Below are positions 47,824-57,638 of a stretch of DNA of 64,000 bases, in pieces. Location: contig RQSC01000028.1 of the NCBI GenBank assembly GCA_013416795.1, positions 460,342-524,341 on the forward strand, read 5' to 3'. The notes beneath the pieces are model-generated. The model had not been told where the DNA came from. It saw only the letters and a list, made by a program, of their open reading frames with translations, and did no database searches. Made by a program: the position numbers and the translations under genes. This DNA comes from Prasinococcaceae sp. CCMP 1430 (taxonomy: Eukaryota > Prasinodermophyta > Palmophyllophyceae > Prasinococcales > Prasinococcaceae). Each line of letters opens with the position of its first letter. The first letter of the stretch is position 1.

Positions 47824-50487
47824 TCATCGCCCGTACCTCTGCCTGTGCACGGGCGCGTCAATCTCCGCCGCGTCGAGCGCCTCGGCCCACGGGCACTCCA
47901 CGCAGAGCAGGTCCCCGGCGCCCATCCAATGCGCGCTGATCGCCGCGCCCGCAGCCGGCACCAGGCGCCAGCCTGGCCCGCTCTCGCAGCGCGCCGCGTG
48001 CGCCGAGGGGGCTTCGCTCCCGTGGGCGCCTGCCGGCGTCAGCGGCGCGGGCGCGTAGTTTGCGCGCCGCTGGCGCTTGCTGGGATGTTGCTGTTGCTGC
48101 TGACGATGCGAGCCCACGCCGACGCCATCTGTGCCATTGGGCGCGCCGTTGCCTCCGCCCTCTCGGCCCTCCCCATCGCTGCCGCTCTCATCGCCATCGT
48201 CGTCGTCCTCGTCTTCCTCGTCGTCTGCGGCCTTCATGTCGTCCTCGTGCCTGTCGAGATTTGCATGCACTAGTGCGTCGCCAGACTGCACGAGCAGCTC
48301 ACCCGCCTCCCCCAGCGCACCTGGGCGAAAGGACAGGCCACACACGCCGCCACCACCACGCAGCACAGCGGCCAGGCTGCCACAACCGCGTGCGCCACCG
48401 CGCGCGCGCGACCACGGCGACAGCCGCAGCCTCTCAGCATCGTACAGCACGACCTCCCCAGCGGCTGTGCCAACCGCCAGCGGCACTTTGGGCAGGGCCT
48501 GGACAGCGGCGGCGGCGGCGGCATTGATCCCGCCCTTGTCCTTCTTGCGCGCCTGTGCGCGAACGCGCGCGCGCTGAGCCGCCGCATCAGCCACCCTTAC
48601 GACGTCGACCGCCGGTCGGAACGCCACGGCGGTGGGCGCCGCACCAGACCTCGGCAGCGTACCCCTGTGCACGAGTTCAGCACCCTCCGTCTCGCTCTCT
48701 GCAGAGAGCTTGAGCACGTGCACGCGTGTCGCGTCCGCCACGGCGATCCACAGTCCACCATCCGCTGCCGCAGAAGCGGTGAGCGCGGCCAGAGCGGGCG
48801 CGCACTTGAAGCTGCACATGACGAGCGTCATTCCCGCCGATTTCGTGCTCGAGCTCACGCTGAGAGCAGACACTGTACACTCGAATGCGCCACTGCCGAC
48901 GTCGCGCGCCCCGGCGGCCACGAGCGTGGGAGTGCCGGCGCTGGCCGACACGGCCACTAACTGTGCGGCGGGGACACGCGTGAGCGCGGAAGCGGCGACG
49001 CGCCGCGCGCTCGCACCCCCCGCAGCGTCCCTGGCGATCGGCGCAAGGGCGTATGCGCGTACTGCACCGCGCGCATCCACCGAAGCCGCGAGCGTGCCAT
49101 CAGCGCTCACCGCCGCGTGGACCAGCGGTGGCGCGCTCTTGCCGCCGTGTTTCGCCTCGAGGCAGATGCGCAGCACATGGTCGGGCGGCGCGCCCGCACC
49201 CACCACGCCCTTGGCGACGGCTGCGCGCAGGCGCCACACGTCGAGCGCAGCGCCATTGGCCGCCAGCAGCAGAGGCGCGCCGTAGCCACCGCCGCCGCCG
49301 CTACCAGCCCCGGCGACGCCCGCGTTGTGAGCGAGCGCGCACGGCGTGCGCTGCGGTGCGGCCGTTGGGTGCCACGGGTGTTGCTCGAAGAAGTGTGGCA
49401 CCGAGTGGGCGACGACGCGCGCATCGTTGCCCGCCGACAGCAGGAGGGGCTCGGAGTCATCCGCGAGCGCCAGCGCCAGCGCACGAACGTCATGCGTGTG
49501 CGGACGCTTGAAGCCTTTCAGCACCCAACTCACCGCCTCGGGAGACGCCCGCCCGCCGCGTCGCACTTCCTCGTACACGCACACCTTGGTGTCGATGCCC
49601 GTCGAGTACAGCGAGCGTCCCGAAGGTGACACCTCGAGGGCGAGGACGTCGGCGTCGTGTGCGTCGAAGCCCGCAATGCGCGCGCCCGTCGCGGCGTCCC
49701 AAAGCTGCACGGCGCCCGATGCGTCGCCAGACGCGACCGCGCCTCCCGCGACGAACGCGACGCTCCACACGCATGCGTCTTCGCTCACCTCAGCGATGCC
49801 CTTGCCGCCGAGCGCAGCGGGCGCACGCGCCGAGGCGGTGATGCGCATGTCCTCGCGGCCCGTCGCGGCATCAAAGACACGCACGCATCCGTCCGCGCCT
49901 CCAGCCGCCAGTACGCTGCCATCGGCGCGCCAAGCGACGGAGAGCAGGCGGTGCGCCGACGCGCGTTGGAATGAGCGCATAAAGCCCACCCCTGCCTGAT
50001 CAGCGCTGAAAAGTCGCACGCAGCCGTCCTCGCACGCGAGTGCCAGGACATCGTCGCCGCTATCGCCACCATCGCCACTGCCGGCGCGCGGCCGCAGCGC
50101 CATCCCCCACACCGAGCCGCCCGCAGAGTCGGCGCGCGCTACACGGCGCAGCGCCACCGGGCAGAGCTGAGACACGAGGCCGTCCAGGCCCGCAACGACA
50201 ACGCGCGGCGGAGCGCCAGCGACGAGCGGCGGCAAAATCTCGAGAGAAGTGACGCCCGACATCTCCTCTCGCCCCGGAATCACCGCCACGCGCTCCCAGG
50301 CCGGCGACCGCAGCGCCAGGCTGCCCCCGCTGCCATTGGCGCCGCCGCTGACTGCCCACAGCTCGACGGTGCCGTCCTCACGCGCGACGCCGCACAGCGC
50401 GCCCTTGCCCGCCGCGCCCCGCGCGGCAGCGAGCGCCGACACCGGCGATGGGCGGTAGTCAGCCACGCGGCAGCGATGTAGGCGCAC
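47824..50487 (-). CDS. UTP4: UTP4/Cirhin-like WD40 protein of the small-subunit processome
   Basis: About 887 codons. The frame begins without an ATG (GTG at 50487), so a short Met-bearing exon lies upstream. The opening LHRCRVADYRPSPVSALA matches the UTP4 start (HRVRFF...YVPS). WD40 repeats follow: VAREDGTVELWAVSG, LACEDGCVRLFSADQ, FQRASAHRLLSVAWRADGSV, AAGGADGCVRVFDAATG, VAFVAGGAVASGDASGAVQL, and GFKRPHTHDVRALALALADD. Two beta-propellers are expected; the second is less regular. A low-complexity acidic tract (Asp/Glu, DNA ~48190-48240) lies near the C-terminus. UTP4 is part of the t-UTP complex, which acts in 18S rRNA production in the nucleolus. Confidence 0.82.
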   Translation of the reverse strand: MRLHRCRVADYRPSPVSALAAARGAAGKGALCGVAREDGTVELWAVSGGANGSGGSLALRSPAWERVAVIPGREEMSGVTSLEILPPLVAGAPPRVVVAGLDGLVSQLCPVALRRVARADSAGGSVWGMALRPRAGSGDGGDSGDDVLALACEDGCVRLFSADQAGVGFMRSFQRASAHRLLSVAWRADGSVLAAGGADGCVRVFDAATGREDMRITASARAPAALGGKGIAEVSEDACVWSVAFVAGGAVASGDASGAVQLWDAATGARIAGFDAHDADVLALEVSPSGRSLYSTGIDTKVCVYEEVRRGGRASPEAVSWVLKGFKRPHTHDVRALALALADDSEPLLLSAGNDARVVAHSVPHFFEQHPWHPTAAPQRTPCALAHNAGVAGAGSGGGGGYGAPLLLAANGAALDVWRLRAAVAKGVVGAGAPPDHVLRICLEAKHGGKSAPPLVHAAVSADGTLAASVDARGAVRAYALAPIARDAAGGASARRVAASALTRVPAAQLVAVSASAGTPTLVAAGARDVGSGAFECTVSALSVSSSTKSAGMTLVMCSFKCAPALAALTASAAADGGLWIAVADATRVHVLKLSAESETEGAELVHRGTLPRSGAAPTAVAFRPAVDVVRVADAAAQRARVRAQARKKDKGGINAAAAAAVQALPKVPLAVGTAAGEVVLYDAERLRLSPWSRARGGARGCGSLAAVLRGGGGVCGLSFRPGALGEAGELLVQSGDALVHANLDRHEDDMKAADDEEDEDDDDGDESGSDGEGREGGGNGAPNGTDGVGVGSHRQQQQQHPSKRQRRANYAPAPLTPAGAHGSEAPSAHAARCESGPGWRLVPAAGAAISAHWMGAGDLLCVECPWAEALDAAEIDAPVHRQRYGR

Positions 50488-51282
50488 ACCGCCGCCGCCC
50501 TCCCTTCCCCCCTCTGCGCGTTTTCGAGCGGCCCTCCGCCGTTTCGCGCGCGCGCCAAAACCTGAACCTCAACGCCCCAATTGAGGTCCACACCGCCGTG
50601 CAAGCACAGTAGGGTTCACAAATCTCCGCTCGAGCTCGATCGAGGCGCGTGGATGGATGCAGCCACTTTCCCTTGCTTGTTGGGGATGGACATGCGAAAA
50701 ATACTTCAGTGGTTGCTGGGTCGGTGGCCCCGCGCCCGGCTTTGCGGGCGCGGGCGAGGGCCAATTCGGTTCCGGATTCGCGCGATCGCGCGCGGGCGCG
50801 CGGCGCGGCGTGGGCCGCTCGTTCGGATCGGGCGTGCCGCCGGAGCGGCCCGCGCGGTCCGCGCCCAGCCGCCGGCCGGGCCGCCGCTCCCGAAACCGCG
50901 GCGGGACGCACGCTTAAAAATACGGAATGACGCACCATTGCATAGCTGCAGTCTTTTTGAAACACAAATGGGTGACATATTTTACGGGTGACAAAGATAA
51001 AATAAACGACGGATATGTTGTGATCGAAATGGCATTCCAGAGAGCTGCCCTTCCCCCTCTCGTCACTTTTTCTTTTTTCTTTTTTTTCTTTTTTGGCGTG
51101 GAACGCGAGAGCCCGGGCCGAGGCGGGCCCGGCGCTCTGGGGTGGCCAAGGGGCGCCCCGGGCAGGCAGGTGCGCGCCACATCAGCGCGGTGCGCCGCGC
51201 CGAGGGCGGACGCCGCCTCCTCGCCGCCCCTTCTCCCTCCCCTCCCCTCCCCTCCCGTGCCCTCGATTCGCGTCCTGGCGCG
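50488..51282. promoter_or_regulatory. Divergent spacer between UTP4 and TFIIA
   Basis: 795 bp. It has an AT-richer block at 50920-51040 and a T/C tract at 51067-51094. The first exon of UTP4 probably lies within 50490-50620. No other gene. Confidence 0.45.
51067..51094 (+). repeat. T-rich polypyrimidine tract
   Basis: 28 bases of T broken by single C, 190 bp before the TFIIA start. Similar tracts are at 18524, 28293 and 34905. Confidence 0.7.
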
Positions 51283-52305
51283 ATGCCTCCGGCCCGGCGC
51301 GCCGAGCCGCGCGCGCCCGTCGACGAGACGGTCGCGATCTACCGCGCCGTCGTCGACGGCGTGGTCAAAGGCGTGCGCGCCGACTTTGAGCAGGAGGGCA
51401 CGCACGCGTCCACGCTCGATCTCTTGCAGAAGCGCTGGGAGGCCAAGCTGGTGGAGAGCGGCGCGTTCGGGCCCGTCGTCAAGCATGAGGACGCGGAGGC
51501 CGCCAAGCTTGCCGAAGCGGCCGCGGCTGCAGCAGAGAAGGCAGAAGAGATATCGACCGCAGGTAAGGGCAAGACCAACCAGGAGTACGCTAGGGCTTTC
51601 GCGGAGGCGGCGGAGAAGGGCCTCGAGGAGACGGACGCAGAGAACACGGGACGAACGGAGGTCGAGGAGAAGGAGCGATGTGAGCAGCAGGCGCAAGAGC
51701 AGCGGGGCAACGAGGGGGGGAGCGACGCACCCGCCGCTGGCGAGAAGCGCACGCGAGATGGCGACGACGGGGGTGCGGCGAAGGGCGGAGGCAAGAGGGC
51801 ACGCGCGGAGGGCGATGGCGGCGGGGGCGATGGCGGTGACGATGGCAGCGGCAGCGACGACGACTTGCTCGCGGCCGAATTCGAGGCAGAGCTCGAGGCA
51901 GAGCTTGACGCTGGCGGCGAGGACGACGACGGCGCACACGCGGAGGTCGGCGCGGCTGCGGGCAGGGAGGGTGCGGCCCCCGCAGCGGGGGTGGAGGCTG
52001 CTCCGGCTGGTGGCGCGGACAAGGATGCGCCCGCTGGCAAGGGCGATACTGCCAAGGAGGCAGCTGTGGACAGCGACGAGGACGGCCTCGCGGGCCTGTC
52101 CGACGACGACGACTTCCTGAATCGCCCGCCGTCGAGCGACGAGGACGAGAAGGACCCCGAGACCCCCAACATGTGCCTCGCGACGTATGAGCGCGTGCAA
52201 CGCTCGCGAGGCACGTGGAAGGTGACGCTGCACAACGGCATGATGACCGTCAATGGCAGGGATTGGATCTTCTCCGACGCGAAGGGCACCTTCGAATGGA
52301 GTTAG
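51283..52305 (+). CDS. GTF2A1: TFIIA large (alpha/beta) subunit
   Basis: 340 residues from ATG 51283, no introns (human is 376). Both conserved ends are present. The N-terminal helical part is VAIYRAVVDGVVKGVRADFE, then LQKRWEAKLVESGAF. The C-terminal beta part is CLATYERVQRSRGTWKVTLH, followed by NGMMTVNGRDWIFSDAKGTF and ending EWS. The middle ~200 residues are acidic and Gly/Ala-rich without conserved features, as usual in this family. TFIIA stabilises TBP on promoters in the nucleus. The protein may be cleaved into alpha and beta chains in other organisms; no such site can be judged here. Confidence 0.95.
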   Translation: MPPARRAEPRAPVDETVAIYRAVVDGVVKGVRADFEQEGTHASTLDLLQKRWEAKLVESGAFGPVVKHEDAEAAKLAEAAAAAAEKAEEISTAGKGKTNQEYARAFAEAAEKGLEETDAENTGRTEVEEKERCEQQAQEQRGNEGGSDAPAAGEKRTRDGDDGGAAKGGGKRARAEGDGGGGDGGDDGSGSDDDLLAAEFEAELEAELDAGGEDDDGAHAEVGAAAGREGAAPAAGVEAAPAGGADKDAPAGKGDTAKEAAVDSDEDGLAGLSDDDDFLNRPPSSDEDEKDPETPNMCLATYERVQRSRGTWKVTLHNGMMTVNGRDWIFSDAKGTFEWS

Positions 52306-52519
52306 GTCCCTCGAGCAGCCATGGCGCCGGCGACGCGCGCGTGCGCGGCCGCGCTCCGCGGCGACAGTGGCGGCGTGCAGGCTTGACAGTAAGATGAGCC
52401 GAGCATGGTGGGCAGCCTGGCGCCCATGGCCGGGCCGTGGCGGCGCCACTTTGACTTCCTAGAGCTCCCTTCTCACGACGCGTCAGCGCCCTGCGCGCGA
52501 GCCTTGCACCGAGACGTGG
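52306..52519. other. Same-strand spacer
   Basis: 214 bp between TFIIA and the RING-PHD gene, both on the plus strand. No feature recognised. Confidence 0.35.
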
Positions 52520-54343
52520 ATGCCCGACTCTGTGTTCGCCGACGCGGTGAGCACGCAGATGGCATGCGGCCCGCAACCCGCCACACCGCGCGCCGCCTGT
52601 CACGCCGCGACCGCGGTGGGGCGGCCGTGGCCCTGCTGGGCCGCGGTGATGGGTAGTGGTAGCGGTGAGGGCGACGAGGCTTGCGGGGGCGGCGCGCTCG
52701 GCGACCCCGCGGGTGCTGCCGGCGCTGACGCGGCCGCTGCCTGGGATGGCCCGCCAGCGGCGGACGGGGGTATAGCAAGTACCGCCGCCGATGCGGACGC
52801 GGGCAGCGAGGAGGCGTTCTGCTGCATCTGCCTTTCGGGCATCTCGCCCGAGCCGTGCGCGACCTTCGACTGCTGCGAGCACACCTTCCATTCGGAGTGC
52901 CTCTCGCGGTGGGTGCAGGTGGAGGCTCTCTGCCCCTTGTGCAGACGCGAGGCGAGTTCGTGGAGCGTGCCGGCTGCCGCCGTGCACGCTGGCGGGTCCC
53001 CAGCCCCCGCTGTCACGCACGCCATCGACCGCTCGCGCCGCCAGAGCGCCGAGGACGAGTTTGATGCAGCGGACTGGATCGACGGCGAGAGCGACGACGA
53101 CGGCGACAGCGGAGGCGATGAGCTCGCGGACGTCGTGTGCTATGCGTGCGGGGGTGGCGGTGATGAGGCGCGCTTGCTTATGTGCGATGGCTGCCCACGC
53201 GCAGCGCATACGTATTGCCACGGGCTTTCAGCAGTACCCAGTGGGGAGTGGTTCTGCGGCCAGTGCCCGCCGGCGCCGGCGCAACGACAGCGGCCGCCGC
53301 TGCGCGCGCGCCAGTCACATCGCGCCAGCAGGAACTCCGACGCGCACCTGGCCAACCTGCGTGATGCATTTGTTCCTACACTCGCCGACACGTCGCCTCC
53401 GCCCAGCACACGGCGAGGCGCGAGGCGTCGCGCGCAGGAAGCGCACGCGCGAACACTTGCAGGAGCTCTAGTGCTCCGCAGCACGCGGCGCGGGCGTGTG
53501 GGGCGCCTTTCCATCGGCGCTGGGGCGGCGTACCGCATGCACGTCGAGGACATGCGAGCCGGTGCGACCGCCGGCGACGGTGGCTCAGACACGCGCTCCG
53601 AGGCCGCTCGAGCGCTGCTGGCGGCGCGTGGGCGCCGCCAAAGGATACTCTCGCCAAATACAACGAGAATCCCGACCGCCATGCGGAACGCCACCGCCCT
53701 CGGTGGCCCCGGCGGTGCCGGCGGCGGGGGTGGTCGCGAAGGCGCCGGTGGTGCCTCGGGCTCCACGGATGTGCTCCTGCAGACTCTCTTCGAGCAGGCC
53801 GACGTTGCCGAGAGGCTCGCGCGCGCGCCGCCACGCGGCCGCGTGCCGTCAGGCGATCGAGCGCAGCCGAGGCGGCCCTCACAGCGCCCTACACTTCGAG
53901 TGGGTGCGGGGCGCGTCGTGCCGCGCGCCGCGGGCGCGCCGCGGTCGTCGGCGCTGTTGCACATGGTGTGCACGAGCGAGGCGAGGGAGGGCGAAGGGTC
54001 GTCGCCGACAAGGGCGTGTGCAGCTGCTGTAGGTGGCACAGGCGCAATCGCAGGCGACGCCTGGGATGTTGAGAGCGGAGGCAGTGGCGCCGGTGGCGGC
54101 GGCAGCAACGACGCCGACGCTCCGACCCGTCGCGCTGATAGTCAAGGCGTGCCCGCGCTGGACAAGGTGAACGTCGTTCGCGCTGTGAAAGCAGCCCTAC
54201 GGGAGTCGCCGACCGGGCGCGCGCTTGAGCGCGAGCACTTCAAAGTAGTGGCAAAAGAGGCCACAGTGGCGGTATTGGGCGGCCACGCGTCCAGCGCGGC
54301 ATGCGCCGTGCGCGATGCCATGCGGAGGCGGCGGCTTCTTTGA
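52520..54343 (+). CDS. RING-H2 plus PHD finger protein (PHRF1-like)
   Basis: 607 residues from ATG 52520 (another in-frame ATG at 52648). The RING-H2 finger is at ~101-142: CCICLSGISP, DCCEHTFHSECLSRW, CPLC. The PHD finger is at ~205-249: VVCYACGGGGDEARLLMCDG, CPRAAHTYCHGL, GEWFCGQC. All zinc ligands of both are present. This order of RING then PHD close together is that of PHRF1 and related plant proteins, which are nuclear E3 ligases linked to chromatin or RNA polymerase II. The rest is low-complexity, Arg- and Gly-rich, with a conserved-looking helical end (NVVRAVKAALRES, HFKVVAKEATVAVLG). No SRI domain was confirmed. It converges on the PP2C fusion gene 67 bp away. Confidence 0.83.
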   Translation: MPDSVFADAVSTQMACGPQPATPRAACHAATAVGRPWPCWAAVMGSGSGEGDEACGGGALGDPAGAAGADAAAAWDGPPAADGGIASTAADADAGSEEAFCCICLSGISPEPCATFDCCEHTFHSECLSRWVQVEALCPLCRREASSWSVPAAAVHAGGSPAPAVTHAIDRSRRQSAEDEFDAADWIDGESDDDGDSGGDELADVVCYACGGGGDEARLLMCDGCPRAAHTYCHGLSAVPSGEWFCGQCPPAPAQRQRPPLRARQSHRASRNSDAHLANLRDAFVPTLADTSPPPSTRRGARRRAQEAHARTLAGALVLRSTRRGRVGRLSIGAGAAYRMHVEDMRAGATAGDGGSDTRSEAARALLAARGRRQRILSPNTTRIPTAMRNATALGGPGGAGGGGGREGAGGASGSTDVLLQTLFEQADVAERLARAPPRGRVPSGDRAQPRRPSQRPTLRVGAGRVVPRAAGAPRSSALLHMVCTSEAREGEGSSPTRACAAAVGGTGAIAGDAWDVESGGSGAGGGGSNDADAPTRRADSQGVPALDKVNVVRAVKAALRESPTGRALEREHFKVVAKEATVAVLGGHASSAACAVRDAMRRRRLL

Positions 54344-54379
54344 TATGAGCCGAAATCCTTTCATGTACTGTACACAATG

Positions 54380-54384
54380 TTACA
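54380..54384 (-). terminator. Candidate TGTAA poly(A) signal
   Basis: TTACA on the plus strand (TGTAA on the minus), 27 bp past the stop of the PP2C fusion gene and inside the 67-bp convergent gap. Confidence 0.35.
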
Positions 54385-54410
54385 TTTCTGTCCGCCACGA
54401 CGATGAGCGA

Positions 54411-57400
54411 TCACTGAATGGCGCACGATGACTTGCTCTTGCTGCCTCCAGGCGCGGGCCGTTCTGGCGACGGCCTCCCGACATCTGCGGCTCGCATCTT
54501 GACGCCATTCTCGGACGCGTACAGCGAAGCGTGCAGCGCGATGCGCGCCTTGTGCGAGTGGACGAGGTGCGAGAGCGCCGCGAAACGTACGACGCCTGGA
54601 AAGTCTGCTCCGCCGGAGTCGAAGTTGCCATCTGACCTGGGCGTACTCGGGGTCGAGGCTGAGCTGGCGCCCGACTCTTTGTGTCTGTGTGAGCGTGCGG
54701 TGAGACGCATTCGTCGAAGCACGCACCGCGCGTGCATCTCGTGCAGGTTAAGCGTCATGAGCGCGGTCTCGAGCGTAGCTGCCGGCACTGAGTGCATAGT
54801 GCCGCCACGAAGCGAGTCATCTCTGTGCCCCCTCCCCTCCTCCTCAAGCAGGCGAATGAGCCTGCGTTTCTCGTGCTGCGTGAGGTGGCGGCGCATATCC
54901 TCGAGCACTGCCTTGCTCCACGCGTGCGCAGCCGAACTGTCGCGAATTCTGCGCACGGTGTGGTTGAGAGACGCCCCGACACTGGGGACCATCGTGATTC
55001 CTACCTTCGGGGAGGCTTGCTGTCCGTCGCCATTGCCATCTTCGCCGCGCACCGGGGTGAGCTTGACGCCGTTCACTCTGAACCAAGGGTGCTCTAGCGC
55101 CTGGCGCGCTGTCGGCCGTTTCGCCTCGTTGCGGCACAGCAGGCGCGAGAGCAGAGCCCTCAACTCGGCGCTGCATGCCGGCGTTGAGGCGGGCAGATTG
55201 CCGCTCTGCAGCTCCCGCCACACCATCCCCTTTTCGCTCTCGGGCGGGATGCCTGCCAGCATCACCCAGAGCATGACTCCGCACGACCACACGTCTGCCT
55301 TGGTGCCGTAGCCCGTGTCGCCTATGTTCACAACCTCCGGTGCCGCATAGAAGCGATTACCCTCGCAGTCCCGCAGTCGCTCCCGTCGCGGCAGGAAAGT
55401 CGCGCATCCGAAGTCGACCAACACTATGGAGTCGTCACCGCCGCTGCTCGAAACGTTGCCGGCGCCGTCGCTCGCATGGTCGCCTGACGATTGCCTGGAA
55501 CGCATCAGCACGTTCTGCGGATGTATGGCGCGATGCACGATTGGCGTCGCACCCATCTCGTCGTGCAGGTGCCGCACGGCATCGAGGAGCTGCGCGAAGA
55601 GGTGCGCAAGCCGTGCCTCGTTGTGGGACGTTCCACTGCTTCTCTGGGAGTCCCCGCCTGTGAGGCTGTGGGAGCCTCGCTCGACTGAAAAGCTGCTGGA
55701 GCGGGAGCTCTCAAAGCTGCCTCCAGGGCCCACGCGGCGCGACGTGTGCTCGGTTTCGTTTCCGCCGATGTGCGATAGCAGCGTCCCACCGTCGCACAGC
55801 TCCGTGACGATGTGCAATGCGCCGCCGTCCTCGTACGTGGCGAGTACCCTCGGCAAGTTGCGGTGCCTTCCGTGGGAGCTGACTCCTACCAGCGTATCCA
55901 ACTCGTCGCGATGCTGCTTGGCGCGATCATTGGTGACAATGACGCTCTTCACGGCCACCCGCTCTCCGCTCTCTCGGTGTGTGGCATGTCTCACCACGCC
56001 ATACATCGCGGACGAGATCTCCTCGCCGAGCTCGTACGTGTCAGCGAGCGCACCTGGCGGCCCAAGCTTGCGCGAGGGCTCTTCCTCAAACAGGTGTGTA
56101 CCGCTTTCGAAGAGCCCTCTCAACTCGGCGGCTTCGAGGTCTTCCTCCAAATCTGACATCGCGAGGCCCATGCGGTGCATGCCGTCATGGACGGTGTCGT
56201 CTGAGACGATACTGTGAGTGCTGGGGTTGTCGCCATCGTAGGAGGCGCCCGCGAGCTCGGTCGCTTCATGCGCCCCGATTTCGGCGGCCTGCGTTTCTGT
56301 GTGGGTTTCATTCGCGCGATCGTGTTTGCTGCCGCGCCACGTGGCATCCAAGGGTGCGCTCTGGACGATCGCGACCCTCGTGTTTTCCGGGCGCTTTGCA
56401 GAGTATTTGAACTTGGTCAAAGCATTGCGCACATGGCGCACGGGGGGTCTCGCCGCGGTGCCATCGTAGCCTGGGGCCATCAGGTCCACCACGAGCACCG
56501 TAATGTCGTCGTGTACGCCGCGGCGCGCGATGGATGCGTCGAGCACACGCTGCGCGGCGTCTTCCACGTTGCCGTAGTGCGCAATGGCGTCGAAGGCGTG
56601 CATATCAACGGCGTTCCATACGCCGTCCGACGCGACCACCAGCCGCTGGCGCTGCGTGAGGGGCTCGCTGCCGTCGCCGGCTTCGTCGGCCGCAGTCCGC
56701 CGCTCGCCCGTACCAAGCGGAAGCGGCACTCGCATGATCTCGGGCTCGTTGAGCACCGTACCTGTGGTGACGATGTTGCCCAGCGCGCGCGTGACTGCCA
56801 AGCCGCCGGGGTACACGCGGATCGGGCCAACAGGCCCATGGTCGGTCATAATGCGCCCTATCTGGCCGCCAGCTGCGGTGACCCGCTCCGTCTCGGCCGC
56901 GTTAATGCCCGGCGAGTGGTCGACGGTCAGAATGGTGCTCGACTGCTGCCCCATGGTATCGGTGGAGAAGGCCGTGTCGGCGGTGCCGTCGAGTCCGGAC
57001 CGATCAGACGCGTCCTTCGAGCTGCGTCGAGAGTCTGCACCCGTGCCGACCGCCTTTCTCCCCCCCCCGGACCAGGCGCCGCCCCCGTCGACGCTCAAAT
57101 CGTCGCTCTCCAGTGGCGACAGCAGGACCGCCCGCGAGTCGCCGACCCATGCAACCACGAGTTCGAGGCGGGTGCCGCCGTCGCTCTCGGACGCTTCGAC
57201 GCGCTGCACGAAGACAGCTGTCGCGGTGGAGCCCGCGTGTGGCGGCGGCCGCATCCCGCAGCACCCAGTGGGCTCGGAGACGCGCTCCTGCACCTTGGCG
57301 AAGCCGATCTTGACGGCGTCCTCGAGCGAGGCGGTGCTGGAGCGCGCGGCGAGCGTGTCCGCGAGCAGGTGCACGCGGGCGCACTCGGAGACATCGGGGC

Positions 57401-57638
57401 ACCTGCCATGGCCGTCAAAGATTCCCGCAAAGGCCACGACGTCGCCCCAGTCGGCGCTCGACGTGCGCGGCCCGGGCCCCGTGTGCCCAAACGCGGGCTC
57501 CAGCGGCTCCGCGCCCGCGCTGGGCACCGCGAAGTCGTAGCGGTCCTGGCCTGACTTGTGTGCGACGGCGGCCGCGGCAGCGAGGGCGGGCCCCTGCGCG
57601 TCGCCGTCGCGCGGGGCGCCCGCCAGCGGCACGCGCAC
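54411..57638 (-). CDS. PP2C phosphatase-CDPK-like pseudokinase fusion with CaaX end
   Basis: 1075 codons in one uninterrupted frame. It has no ATG at its 5' end (GTG 57638), so a short first exon is missing. Residues 31-390 are a PP2C domain: QDRYDF, FDGHGR (75-78 metal Asp), GSTATAVF, VGDSRAVL, GGLAVTRALGN, VASDGVWNAV, and HDDITVLVV. The metal Asp residues are kept. Residues ~534-853 are a kinase fold: degenerate Gly loop (EEISSAMYGVV), VAVKS (Lys 564), HRAIHPQNVLM (702-712), VDFG, and APEVV. In HRD the catalytic Asp is Ala (A704) and the Lys is His, so catalysis is unlikely. A helical tail (~915-980) looks like a worn EF-hand region. The last four residues Cys-Ala-Ile-Gln form a CaaX prenylation motif after a Lys/Ser-rich end. 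Confidence 0.9.
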   Translation of the reverse strand: MRVPLAGAPRDGDAQGPALAAAAAVAHKSGQDRYDFAVPSAGAEPLEPAFGHTGPGPRTSSADWGDVVAFAGIFDGHGRCPDVSECARVHLLADTLAARSSTASLEDAVKIGFAKVQERVSEPTGCCGMRPPPHAGSTATAVFVQRVEASESDGGTRLELVVAWVGDSRAVLLSPLESDDLSVDGGGAWSGGGRKAVGTGADSRRSSKDASDRSGLDGTADTAFSTDTMGQQSSTILTVDHSPGINAAETERVTAAGGQIGRIMTDHGPVGPIRVYPGGLAVTRALGNIVTTGTVLNEPEIMRVPLPLGTGERRTAADEAGDGSEPLTQRQRLVVASDGVWNAVDMHAFDAIAHYGNVEDAAQRVLDASIARRGVHDDITVLVVDLMAPGYDGTAARPPVRHVRNALTKFKYSAKRPENTRVAIVQSAPLDATWRGSKHDRANETHTETQAAEIGAHEATELAGASYDGDNPSTHSIVSDDTVHDGMHRMGLAMSDLEEDLEAAELRGLFESGTHLFEEEPSRKLGPPGALADTYELGEEISSAMYGVVRHATHRESGERVAVKSVIVTNDRAKQHRDELDTLVGVSSHGRHRNLPRVLATYEDGGALHIVTELCDGGTLLSHIGGNETEHTSRRVGPGGSFESSRSSSFSVERGSHSLTGGDSQRSSGTSHNEARLAHLFAQLLDAVRHLHDEMGATPIVHRAIHPQNVLMRSRQSSGDHASDGAGNVSSSGGDDSIVLVDFGCATFLPRRERLRDCEGNRFYAAPEVVNIGDTGYGTKADVWSCGVMLWVMLAGIPPESEKGMVWRELQSGNLPASTPACSAELRALLSRLLCRNEAKRPTARQALEHPWFRVNGVKLTPVRGEDGNGDGQQASPKVGITMVPSVGASLNHTVRRIRDSSAAHAWSKAVLEDMRRHLTQHEKRRLIRLLEEEGRGHRDDSLRGGTMHSVPAATLETALMTLNLHEMHARCVLRRMRLTARSHRHKESGASSASTPSTPRSDGNFDSGGADFPGVVRFAALSHLVHSHKARIALHASLYASENGVKMRAADVGRPSPERPAPGGSKSKSSCAIQ

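Noticed and set aside
56214-57554. 446-codon plus-strand frame opposite the PP2C fusion gene
   Set aside because: No domain resemblance; arises from third-position GC in the real gene on the other strand.
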